Shown here: one piece after another, positions 1 to 5,009 of the stretch
How the letters are laid out: each line of letters opens with the position of its first letter
Numbering within the stretch: the first letter of the stretch is position 1
Assembly: GCA_009776995.1 (NCBI GenBank)
Contig: WRMR01000304.1
Location: 1 to 6,243 of the forward strand
Source of the DNA: Planctomycetaceae bacterium
Lineage (GTDB): Bacteria; Planctomycetota; Planctomycetia; Pirellulales; Thermoguttaceae
Reading direction: 5' to 3'
DNA: 6,243 bases
The notes under the pieces: generated by a model
Seen by the model: the letters and a program-made list of their open reading frames with translations, nothing else
The model's database searches: none
Told to the model about the DNA's origin: nothing
Made by a program: the position numbers and the translations under genes

Positions 1-81
1 TGGCACGCATTCTGGGCAAAAATCAACCGATACGGTCTCCCGGAAAAAAAACTTTTCGGGAACTACTCAATGAAAAATTAA
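1..81 (+). CDS. C-terminal fragment of an unidentified protein (truncated by window edge)
   Basis: Frame 1 is open from the first base to a TAA at 79-81 and gives 26 residues: tryptophan/aromatic-rich at the start (WHAFWAKINRYGLP), then EKKLFGNYSMKN. It is preferred over the overlapping frame-3 reading because its codons look like real coding sequence: Phe, Ile, Asn and Tyr almost all use C-ending codons (TTC, ATC, AAC, TAC). No domain is recognisable and no function is proposed. Everything upstream lies outside the window. An alternative reading in frame 3 stays open to 164, so the true frame is uncertain. Confidence 0.38.
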   Translation, partial: WHAFWAKINRYGLPEKKLFGNYSMKN

Positions 82-164
82 CAGTATTATGTGGTCGCAC
101 CCGACTGGTTATACCTCACAACGCCATTGAATGGGTGTTTTTGATGTATAACATAGCTACTTAA
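3..164 (+). other. Alternative open frame at the left edge (53 codons, no start in window)
   Basis: Frame 3 has no stop from the window edge to a TAA at 162-164. It would encode the C-terminus of a larger protein, with segments such as TFRELLNEKLTVLCG and IPHNAIEWVFLMYNIAT. It overlaps the frame-1 fragment, so at most one of the two is real. Its codons are AT-rich and include rare ATA, CTA and TTA, unlike the helicase gene further on, so it could be a foreign fragment or chance. Its stop codon lies at the first bases of the 41-bp dispersed repeat at 161-201. No family is recognised. Confidence 0.22.
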
Positions 165-201
165 TTGTGAAAATACCTGTTTATTGGCGGTCGATGGTAT
201 A
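161..201 (+). repeat. 41-bp dispersed repeat, copy 1
   Basis: This segment matches 2243-2283 at 35 of 41 positions without gaps, in the same orientation. The core shared stretches are AATTGTGAAAAT, ATTGGCGGT and TGGTATA. The similarity stops sharply at the right end and fades at the left end. The function is unknown. In one frame both copies read as an IVK-x-PV-x-WR peptide, which may mean an old coding fragment rather than a regulatory site. Confidence 0.6.
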
Positions 202-221
202 ACAGTCAATTGCCATCCGTT

Positions 222-422
222 TTAACTTGATCGACGATTTGCAGTATGATTGTCTTGACTCCCGATGCCAAATGTCGGCCATGCCGCGATGATTGCATCA
301 AGTGACTGCCAGTCAACATCTGTCACGGTTGGATTATCAAGAAGTGCTGCCAATTTTGCAGCGCAAGAATAACCAACAAGATTTTCTGAATTATCAGATT
401 GCCGCAAGTCCCTGTAGCTCAA
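222..422 (-). pseudogene. Possible gene remnant, 66 codons, unidentified
   Basis: A minus-strand frame stays open across this otherwise empty AT-rich stretch and reads like protein in its middle (AAKLAALLDN, DVDWQSLDAIIAAWPTFG). The only start that keeps the whole frame is a TTG inside the 5' half of the tRNA gene, and the frame is closed by a TGA just beyond it (435-437). It has no visible ribosome binding site. It may be the decayed tail of a gene whose front was lost, or chance. No family is recognised. Apart from this and the repeat at 161-201, nothing else can be supported between 165 and 407. Confidence 0.15.
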
Positions 423-481
423 TTGGATAGAGCGTCAGCCTCCGAAGCCGAAGGTTTCAGATTCGAGTCCTGTCAGGGACG
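408..481 (+). tRNA. tRNA-Arg, anticodon CCG
   Basis: A full cloverleaf can be drawn. The acceptor stem is a perfect 7 bp (GTCCCTG at 408-414 with CAGGGAC at 474-480), with discriminator G at 481. The D arm is GCTC/GAGC (417-420, 430-433) with the invariant GG at 425-426. The anticodon loop is CTCCGAA (440-446) with anticodon CCG at 442-444, reading CGG. The T loop is TTCGAGT (462-468). The body resembles bacterial tRNA-Arg(CCG), including the TGGATAGAGCG segment. CCA is not encoded. Two stem pairs are broken: A437 faces C449 in the anticodon stem, and A461 faces C469 at the normally invariant G53-C61 pair of the T stem. The gene may therefore be decaying, or a variant. Identity is well supported; activity is less certain. 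Confidence 0.85.
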
Positions 482-487
482 TTTGGT

Positions 488-604
488 TGGTAGAACAAAG
501 GATAATCAATCAGCCGGCGTGCCGTTAGGTACGCAATAGGATTGATATTTTGTATTGCGTCCTTCACGGGACGCTGGTTGAACCAGGGTAGCTCGTTTCT
601 ACCA
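488..604. repeat. Cluster of nested hairpins (REP-like palindromic element)
   Basis: TGGTAGAA (488-495) and TTCTACCA (597-604) form an 8-bp inverted repeat that brackets four smaller palindromes: GTGCC/GGTAC (519-523, 528-532, one G-T pair), ACGCAATA/TATTGCGT (531-538, 553-560), GCGTCC/GGACGC (557-562, 569-574) and CTGGTT-G-AACCAG (574-586). Some arms overlap, so alternative folds are possible. The element sits between the 3' end of the tRNA and the convergent gene at 719-1588, where it could act as a two-way terminator, but no T-tract is present. It resembles dispersed palindromic repeats of bacterial genomes. No coding sequence is supported in 482-718. Confidence 0.55.
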
Positions 605-718
605 GCATCTTGCCCCTCACAGGACAGGAGCAATCACGCAACAACCTTCCAAAACAATGTCATCAAGTACACACTTTCAATTCATGGTTTTTCGGCTCTT
701 GACTTTCTGGCAAAAGCC

Positions 719-1588
719 TTAGGCCAGTTTTTTCGCCTGTTCGTTGAAAAACTTGACGCACTGGGAGATTTCCGGCACGGAATTGTCCCAATTGTGTTCG
801 TATTCAATCGCAAAGACGCCTTTGAATTGCTGGGCTTTGATTTCCGCGAGGATGGCCGGGACATCGGCGACGCCGGTTCCCCAAGGCACGTCATGACCAT
901 TGCTCGCCTGGTTGAGGTCTTTGAAGTGGAAGCTGATAATGCGTCCCTTGAGTGCCTTGACCGCTTCGAGCGGGTTGATGCCGCTGCGGAGCCAGTGACC
1001 CGTATCGGCACAGGAACCAACGCGGGGGCTTAAGCCGTCAATGTGTTCCAGCACGGTTTTGTAGTCCCAATAAATCGACGGTTTCGGGTGATTGTGCAGA
1101 GCGATGTTGACTTTGTATTCGTCGGCCATCTTGCTCAGGTTTTCGAGCTGGTCGAAAGCGGGTTCGGTGCAAAGGGTTTCGATGCCCATGTCGAGCGCGA
1201 ACTCAAAGGTGTCGCGGCCAACACCGGTCACGCCGAAGTTGACGATTTTCACGCCGTTGTCGGCAAGGATCGTTTTGGCCAGCAACCGCTGCGCGCGGTT
1301 CAAGCCGGGACCGAGTCCGGCACTTTCGTCTTTGGTCAGGCGTTGGCCGGGATAGCCTTCGATGTAACGCAAGCCCATCGAAGCGTTCTTCTGCACGGCT
1401 TCCTGGAAGCTGAAGCGGTTGAAGGAGTAAGCCTGGCAACCGAGCCGCCAGCCGAGCAGTTCAGCCCACGGGGCACCACCGGAATAAATATCGGCGTTGT
1501 CCTGTGCAAACGAACGGGCGGTTCCAAGTGTGGCAGCCACTCCAGCCAGGGCGGCACTTGATTTCAACATGTTACGGCGATTCATCAT
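719..1588 (-). CDS. Exported sugar phosphate isomerase/epimerase-like TIM-barrel protein
   Basis: This 289-aa protein belongs to the xylose-isomerase-like TIM-barrel fold (AP endonuclease 2 family). It starts with a Tat-type signal: NRRNMLK at residues 3-9, a hydrophobic stretch (AALAGVAATLG) and a likely cleavage near ARSFA-Q (28/29), so it probably acts outside the cytoplasm. The barrel follows from about residue 45, with strand motifs IEGYPG (76-81), KIVNFGV, CTEP (140-143), IALHNH (162-167), CADTGHW (193-199), SFHFKD (219-224) and FAIEYEH (259-265). Likely metal ligands are E142, D195, H221 and E262, with H198 nearby. The substrate cannot be read from sequence; such proteins are usually linked to carbohydrate or polyol breakdown. 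The start is ATG at 1588 (a second ATG follows at once), with AGGAAA 6 nt upstream. It is transcribed alone, behind the promoter at 1667-1694. Confidence 0.93.
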   Translation of the reverse strand: MMNRRNMLKSSAALAGVAATLGTARSFAQDNADIYSGGAPWAELLGWRLGCQAYSFNRFSFQEAVQKNASMGLRYIEGYPGQRLTKDESAGLGPGLNRAQRLLAKTILADNGVKIVNFGVTGVGRDTFEFALDMGIETLCTEPAFDQLENLSKMADEYKVNIALHNHPKPSIYWDYKTVLEHIDGLSPRVGSCADTGHWLRSGINPLEAVKALKGRIISFHFKDLNQASNGHDVPWGTGVADVPAILAEIKAQQFKGVFAIEYEHNWDNSVPEISQCVKFFNEQAKKLA

Positions 1589-1666
1589 GGGAAGTTTCCT
1601 TTCATTTTCTCACGGAGGTACATTTTTTTAGTGTGCGACAGACGCAACACTTGAACATGAAATTGT

Positions 1667-1694
1667 ATTATAACAGATTCGCGGAGCGGGTAAA
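1667..1694 (-). promoter_or_regulatory. Sigma-70 type promoter with extended -10 for the TIM-barrel gene
   Basis: Read on the minus strand, TGTTATAAT gives a perfect TATAAT (1672-1667) preceded by TG-N, an extended -10. TTTACC (1694-1689) lies 16 nt further upstream and matches 4 of 6 bases of the -35 consensus. Transcription would begin near 1660, leaving a leader of about 70 nt before ATG 1588. The position and orientation fit the downstream gene. The -35 box is the weaker half. Confidence 0.6.
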
Positions 1695-1697
1695 AGA

Positions 1698-1798
1698 GTG
1701 AGGCAATCATTCTTCGCCGTTTGTCCAGAATCTGTTAAGAAAAGGGTCACAGGCTGGTTGGTGTTTACGTAAGTCTTTTTTTCTGAAATATGCCTCAC
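1698..1798. repeat. Short inverted-repeat-bounded segment (possible miniature element)
   Basis: GTGAGGCA at 1698-1705 and TGCCTCAC at 1791-1798 form a perfect 8-bp inverted repeat around 101 bp without any ORF. It lies directly upstream of the promoter at 1667-1694. It could be a degenerate miniature transposable element or a pair of half-sites. No target-site duplication is visible, and an 8-bp match can occur by chance. Confidence 0.25.
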
Positions 1799-1825
1799 AC
1801 CGTCAATAAGTTGGTATTTTTGAGG

Positions 1826-2173
1826 TTACGGACTGCCGACTTGCGAAACGTCATGCCAAAGTCTCAATCCATGATGCAAAATTGCAACACGATATTGCGG
1901 ATTTTGTTGCGACGGCGGCAACATGGCATCTTTTTGTTGAAATATTGCATCTTTTCTTTGAAACGAAGCCTCTTTTTGTTGAAACGAAGCAAAGTCACTT
2001 TGAAACGGAGCATCTTTTGTTTGAACCGATGAACGCAATCTCCGGCGCGAATTTTGCACAAGCATGAAGCCACGGAATTTCAAACCGCCGCATGACGCGC
2101 TCATTGGGATCGCTGTCACTCGCAGTTGGTGAAAAAGAGATTTTTCCTCGTCGGTGTCACGCGCTCGCAACAT
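1826..2173 (-). CDS. Possible small repeat-containing protein, 115 aa, unidentified
   Basis: ATG at 2173 is preceded by GGGAGG with a 6-nt spacer, a strong ribosome binding site, although that motif is part of a perfect GGAGGTCCTCC palindrome and could be incidental. The N-terminal half (MLRARDTDEEKSLFHQL, MSASCGGLKFRGFMLVQ) has no recognised domain. Residues about 47-85 are a heptapeptide repeat made by the 21-bp array at 1927-2031, with units such as ASFQQKE, ASFQRKD and AIFQQKD: a charged, glutamine-rich, regular pattern that could form a helix. The C-terminus is not repetitive. The 21-bp units contain few stop codons, so several frames are open across the array on both strands, and openness there is weak evidence of coding. 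It is divergent from the helicase gene. No signal peptide or membrane segment is seen. Confidence 0.33.
   Translation of the reverse strand: MLRARDTDEEKSLFHQLRVTAIPMSASCGGLKFRGFMLVQNSRRRLRSSVQTKDAPFQSDFASFQQKEASFQRKDAIFQQKDAMLPPSQQNPQYRVAILHHGLRLWHDVSQVGSP
1927..2031. repeat. Tandem array 1: five 21-bp units
   Basis: There are five units of exactly 21 bp at 1927, 1948, 1969, 1990 and 2011, without a single insertion or deletion between them. A typical unit contains CTCTTTTTGTTGAAACGAAG (the last 20 bp of unit 3). Units 1, 2, 3 and 5 share the CWTCTTTT head or close variants. Unit 4 differs in its first half and carries the palindrome CAAAGTCACTTTG. Twenty-one base pairs is both seven codons and two helical turns, so the constant period fits either a repeated peptide or a protein-binding array. 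A second array with the same period and unit number lies at 5441-5545. Confidence 0.9.
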
Positions 2174-2186
2174 GGAGGTCCTCCCT

Positions 2187-2220
2187 GCTTGATGAATTCC
2201 AAAGCTTGATGAATGCCAAA
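2187..2220. repeat. 17-bp tandem duplication
   Basis: GCTTGATGAATTCCAAA (2187-2203) is followed directly by GCTTGATGAATGCCAAA (2204-2220): 16 of 17 bases are identical. It lies next to the perfect palindrome GGAGGTCCTCC (2174-2184), in the divergent spacer between the possible 115-aa ORF and the helicase gene. It could be a paired operator or simple slippage. Confidence 0.75.
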
Positions 2221-2338
2221 GAAGGAAATGTCACATCATTTCTCAATTGTGAAAATGCCAGTTGATTGGCGGTGGGTGGTATATCCCGAATACTTGCCAG
2301 GAACTCACAATAACGCTATCATGGACGAAGAATTATGA
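2213..2338 (+). CDS. Tiny ORF, 41 aa, spanning the 41-bp repeat; doubtful
   Basis: ATG 2213 opens a frame that ends at TGA 2336-2338, encoding a peptide with MPKKEMSHHFSIVKMPVDWR followed by a WVVYPEYLPG segment. The repeat at 2243-2283 encodes its SIVKMPVDWRWVVY part. The first repeat copy (161-201), read in the matching frame, gives a similar IVK-x-PV-x-WR peptide before a stop. The ORF runs through the promoter proposed for the helicase. It has no recognised domain and no clear Shine-Dalgarno sequence, though GAAGGAAATG precedes an internal ATG at 2228. It may be a remnant of a dispersed coding fragment. Confidence 0.18.
   Translation: MPKKEMSHHFSIVKMPVDWRWVVYPEYLPGTHNNAIMDEEL
2243..2283 (+). 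repeat. 41-bp dispersed repeat, copy 2
   Basis: This copy is identical to 161-201 at 35 of 41 positions. It overlaps the most upstream in-frame TTG (2262) of the helicase frame, so residues predicted from that start would come from repeat sequence. This is one reason for preferring the ATG at 2469 as the helicase start. Confidence 0.6.
2294..2322 (+). promoter_or_regulatory. Sigma-70 type promoter for the helicase gene
   Basis: TTGCCA (2294-2299) and TATCAT (2317-2322) each match the -35 and -10 consensus at 5 of 6 bases, with an ideal 17-bp spacer. Transcription would start near 2330, about 140 nt before ATG 2469. This rules out TTG 2262 as the start for this transcript. The long leader contains the heptamer block at 2436-2470. 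Confidence 0.45.
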
Positions 2339-2435
2339 TCGCTTTTTTGACAACTCCGGCGTCAATGAGATTTCGGATATACTTCACCCTGCAACTGACG
2401 AAACAAGCGCGTCGCAGGGCGATGCGGCGAACGTC

Positions 2436-2470
2436 AACTCCACACTCCTCACTCTTAACTCAACACTCAT
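2436..2470 (+). repeat. Heptanucleotide repeat block 1, five units, abutting the helicase start
   Basis: Five consecutive 7-bp units, AACTCCA, CACTCCT, CACTCTT, AACTCAA and CACTCAT, fit MACTCNN at every unit. The last unit supplies the A and T of the ATG at 2469-2471. The block leaves no Shine-Dalgarno sequence in front of that ATG. It has the same unit type as the two blocks inside the gene, but no inverted arm. Confidence 0.75.
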
Positions 2471-5009
2471 GTCCACCAACGCCACCCGCGATGATCTCGC
2501 ATTTGAATACATCGAACAACTGCAATTTACGCCTTATCCGTTTCAGGAGGAGGCGATTTTCGCCTGGTTTTCTTCGAAACAGGGTGTGCTTGTGTGCGCC
2601 CCGACGGGCATGGGCAAAACGCTCATCGCCGAAGCGGGGTTATTTGAAGCCCTCAAAACCGGCAAACGGGCGTATTACACGACGCCGCTCATCGCGCTGA
2701 CCGAGCAGAAATACCGTGAGATTCAGGAAGCTGCCGTCCGATGGGGTTTCAGCCGCTATGATGTCGGGCTTGTCACGGGCAATCGTCGCGAGAACCCCGA
2801 TGCAAGAATTCTGGTCGTTGTGGCCGAAATTCTGTTCAATCGTCTGTTGCAAGTTCAAAGCGCAAAGTTCAAAGCGCAAAGTGATGAAGGAAACAAGTCA
2901 CTCTGCACTCTGCACTCTGAACTTTGCGCTTCCTTTGATGACATGTCGGTTGTTGTCATGGACGAGTTTCATTCGTTCAACGATTACGAACGCGGCATTG
3001 TGTGGGAATTTTCGCTCGGCCTGTTGCCGGAACATGTGCGAACGCTGCTCATCTCGGCAACGGTCGGCAACGTGTATGAGTTCGTGTCCTGGTTGCGCGA
3101 CACAGCCAACCGGACGCTGACCATGGTGCAAAGCGACGAGCGGAAAGTGCCGCTGACCTATCGCTGGGTCGGCGACGAGTTGCTGACCGAACAGCTCGAA
3201 AAAATGGTCGTCGAAGACCTGACGCCTGCACTGGTGTTCTGCTTCAATCGCGAGGAATGCTGGTCCGTGGCCGACCAGATTCGCGGCCGCGCGATCATCA
3301 CGCCTGACAAGCAGAAGGTTCTTGCCGGACTGCTCGACGAACACAATTGGACGCAGGGAGCCGGACCGAAGCTCAAGCAACTGCTCATTCGCGGCGTCGG
3401 CATTCACCACGCGGGTGTCCTGCCACGCTACCGCCGCATCATCGAATCGCTGTTTCAGCAGAAACTGCTCTCCATTGCCGTCTGCACCGAGACCCTGGCG
3501 GCGGGCATCAACCTGCCGGCACGTTCGGTCGTGTTGCCGAGCATCATCAAAGGTCCGCCGGGCGAGAAAAAACTCATTGAACCCAGCACGGCGCATCAGA
3601 TTTTCGGTCGCGCCGGACGGCCGCAGTTCGACACGCACGGCTACGTTTTCGCCCTTGCCCATGAAGACGATGTCAAGATCACTCGCTTCAAGGAAAAGTA
3701 CGATCAAATCCCGGAGGACACGAAAGACCCGAAATTGCGGGAAATGAAAAAGAAGCTCAAGAAGAAAATGCCGACGCGGAGTACAACCGTACAGTATTGG
3801 TCGGAGCAGCAGTTCACGCATCTCTGCAAGGCACCGTCGGGCAAACTCGCCAGTCGTGGCCAGTTTCCCTGGCGGTTGCTGGCGCACATGCTTGAGGCTT
3901 CGCCCGATGTGACGTTGATACGCAATCTCGTGGCGCGACGTTTGATGGGTCAGAAATGGCTGATGGCCGCGCAACAGCAACTCAACCGGATGCTGCTCAC
4001 GCTTTGGCGGCACGGCTATGTGCGACTGGAGCCGAACCCGGTGGATTTCGGCTATCAGGCGTCGCAGGCCGCCGAGCTGGAAATCTTGCGGGAAAAGAAA
4101 CGCCGCGAAGACGCGGAACGCAAGAACTCGCCCTTTGGCTTCGGCCTCTTCGATGATGATTTTCTTTCGGCCAATGACAAATGGGAAGGAATGGTTCAGG
4201 GAGAGACTTCAGACTTCGGGCTTCAGCCTTCAGGTTCCGCTTCAAACATCACATCTGAAGTCCGAAGCCAGAAGCCAGAAGCCAGTCGGGACGAATACAA
4301 ACCCGAACTGGCCCATGCGACGGAAAAACTGCCCGATCTGCTGAAATTTCGCGGCGTGAATCCCATTTACGGGCTGTTTTTGGTTGAGCAACTCGGTCTG
4401 GCCAATCGCGAGGAGCGTATTCAGGCGTTCGAGAGCATTCTCGAATTGCCGAACAGCGTCGCGCCACAGGTTCGCGTGCCGAAGCCGGACGAGTTACCGC
4501 CGGGGCCGCTCGCGACGCAACGGCTCGACCCGCTGTTGTTGCAACTCGGTTTGGCCACGGAAGAGGAGATTTCCTGGGAGGCTAACCAGGCTCTTCGCGA
4601 GGAACAACGGGGAAAGCTCACCGTTTACGAAGATGAACGCGTCTTTGTGCTGACCTTTGCCGAGAAATTGCGGCGGCTGTTCGATTACGAAGACCCGGAC
4701 GTACAGGTGCGCACCAACGCGGTCTGGGCCGCCGGGGAAGTTCTGGCCTTTCATGGTGATTTCAACAAGTACGTCACGAGCCGCTCACTGCAAAAGCAGG
4801 AAGGGCTGATCTTCCGCCATCTGTTGCGGCTGATTCTGCTTCTTGAAGAATTTCTGCCCTTCACCCCGCCGGACACGACGCCGCTGGATTGGCAGAACGA
4901 CCTGCGTGACATCGCAACGCAACTGACCGTGTGTTGCCGAAACGTTGACCCCACCTGCACCGATGAAGTGCTGCAAGCCTCGCACACCGTCAAAGACGAC
5001 GCCGTATAA
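2469..5009 (+). CDS. Ski2-like superfamily 2 (DExH-box) helicase
   Basis: Counted from ATG 2469 the protein is 846 aa, an ATP-driven nucleic acid helicase of the Ski2/Mtr4 type. Motifs in order: Q-like region FTPYPFQEEA (20-29), Walker A APTGMGKT (44-51), Ia TTPLIALTEQ, Ib-region VVVAEILFNRLL, motif II MDEFH (164-168), motif III SAT (196-198), motif IV LVFCFNREE, the Ski2-typical HHAGVLPRYR (313-322), motif V TETLAAGINLPARSVV, and motif VI QIFGRAGRPQ (377-386). A helical C-terminal part follows, ending with a leucine-rich segment (FRHLLRLILLLEEFL) like the DSH C-terminal domain. RNA is the usual substrate in this family; it is not proven here. Two heptamer blocks add about 28 residues between motifs Ib and II and about 27 residues in the linker near 579-605. 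TTG 2262 would add 69 residues, but these derive from repeat and leader sequence. The gene stands alone, flanked by 21-bp arrays. Confidence 0.92.
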   Translation: MSTNATRDDLAFEYIEQLQFTPYPFQEEAIFAWFSSKQGVLVCAPTGMGKTLIAEAGLFEALKTGKRAYYTTPLIALTEQKYREIQEAAVRWGFSRYDVGLVTGNRRENPDARILVVVAEILFNRLLQVQSAKFKAQSDEGNKSLCTLHSELCASFDDMSVVVMDEFHSFNDYERGIVWEFSLGLLPEHVRTLLISATVGNVYEFVSWLRDTANRTLTMVQSDERKVPLTYRWVGDELLTEQLEKMVVEDLTPALVFCFNREECWSVADQIRGRAIITPDKQKVLAGLLDEHNWTQGAGPKLKQLLIRGVGIHHAGVLPRYRRIIESLFQQKLLSIAVCTETLAAGINLPARSVVLPSIIKGPPGEKKLIEPSTAHQIFGRAGRPQFDTHGYVFALAHEDDVKITRFKEKYDQIPEDTKDPKLREMKKKLKKKMPTRSTTVQYWSEQQFTHLCKAPSGKLASRGQFPWRLLAHMLEASPDVTLIRNLVARRLMGQKWLMAAQQQLNRMLLTLWRHGYVRLEPNPVDFGYQASQAAELEILREKKRREDAERKNSPFGFGLFDDDFLSANDKWEGMVQGETSDFGLQPSGSASNITSEVRSQKPEASRDEYKPELAHATEKLPDLLKFRGVNPIYGLFLVEQLGLANREERIQAFESILELPNSVAPQVRVPKPDELPPGPLATQRLDPLLLQLGLATEEEISWEANQALREEQRGKLTVYEDERVFVLTFAEKLRRLFDYEDPDVQVRTNAVWAAGEVLAFHGDFNKYVTSRSLQKQEGLIFRHLLRLILLLEEFLPFTPPDTTPLDWQNDLRDIATQLTVCCRNVDPTCTDEVLQASHTVKDDAV
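2852..2933 (+). repeat. Heptanucleotide repeat block 2: in-frame inverted-repeat insert in the helicase
   Basis: The left arm is AGTTCAA, AGCGCAA, AGTTCAA, AGCGCAA (2852-2879). The right arm is CACTCTG three times, AACTTTG and CGCTTCC (2899-2933). Bases 2858-2871 are a perfect 14-bp inverted match to 2918-2931, extending to 22 of 25 pairs (2858-2882 with 2907-2931). The loop region is about 24 nt. It encodes helicase residues 128-155 and keeps the frame. It lies between motif Ib and the DEFH box, where family members normally have a short loop (from general family knowledge, not an alignment). Confidence 0.88.
4205..4282 (+). repeat. Heptanucleotide repeat block 3: in-frame inverted-repeat insert in the helicase
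   Basis: The left units are GACTTCA, GACTTCG, GGCTTCA and GCCTTCA (4205-4232). The right units are CTGAAGT, CCGAAGC, CAGAAGC and CAGAAGC (4255-4282). Bases 4205-4226 are an inverted match to 4255-4276 at 18 of 22 positions. The block encodes about 27 low-complexity residues (579-605 from ATG 2469) in a charged linker between the helicase core and the C-terminal domain. Confidence 0.85.

Noticed and set aside
39..60. Terminator-like CCCGGAAAA...TTTTCGGG hairpin
   Set aside because: It has a bulged stem and no downstream T-tract on the plus strand, and it falls inside the open frames at the left edge.
542..1561. Plus-strand open frames (163 and 172 codons) opposite the TIM-barrel gene
   Set aside because: They are reverse shadows of a gene with clear family motifs, a signal peptide, a promoter and a ribosome binding site on the minus strand.
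1927..2031. CRISPR array
   Set aside because: The units are contiguous 21-mers without spacers, and no cas gene is nearby. The same holds for 5441-5545.
2347..2383. TTGACA (2347-2352) with TATACT (2378-2383) as a promoter
   Set aside because: The boxes match well, but the spacer is 25 bp, far outside the usual 16-18.
2262..2468. TTG 2262 as the helicase start, adding 69 residues
   Set aside because: The start lies in the 41-bp repeat and upstream of the best promoter. The extra residues have no family character and end in the heptamer block. ATG 2469 precedes the first conserved region directly. It is not fully excluded, because neither start has a Shine-Dalgarno sequence.
2898..4013. 371-codon open frame on the minus strand opposite the helicase
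   Set aside because: It is antisense to conserved helicase motifs, has His/Arg-rich shadow composition and no recognisable domain. It is a by-product of the codon use of the real gene.
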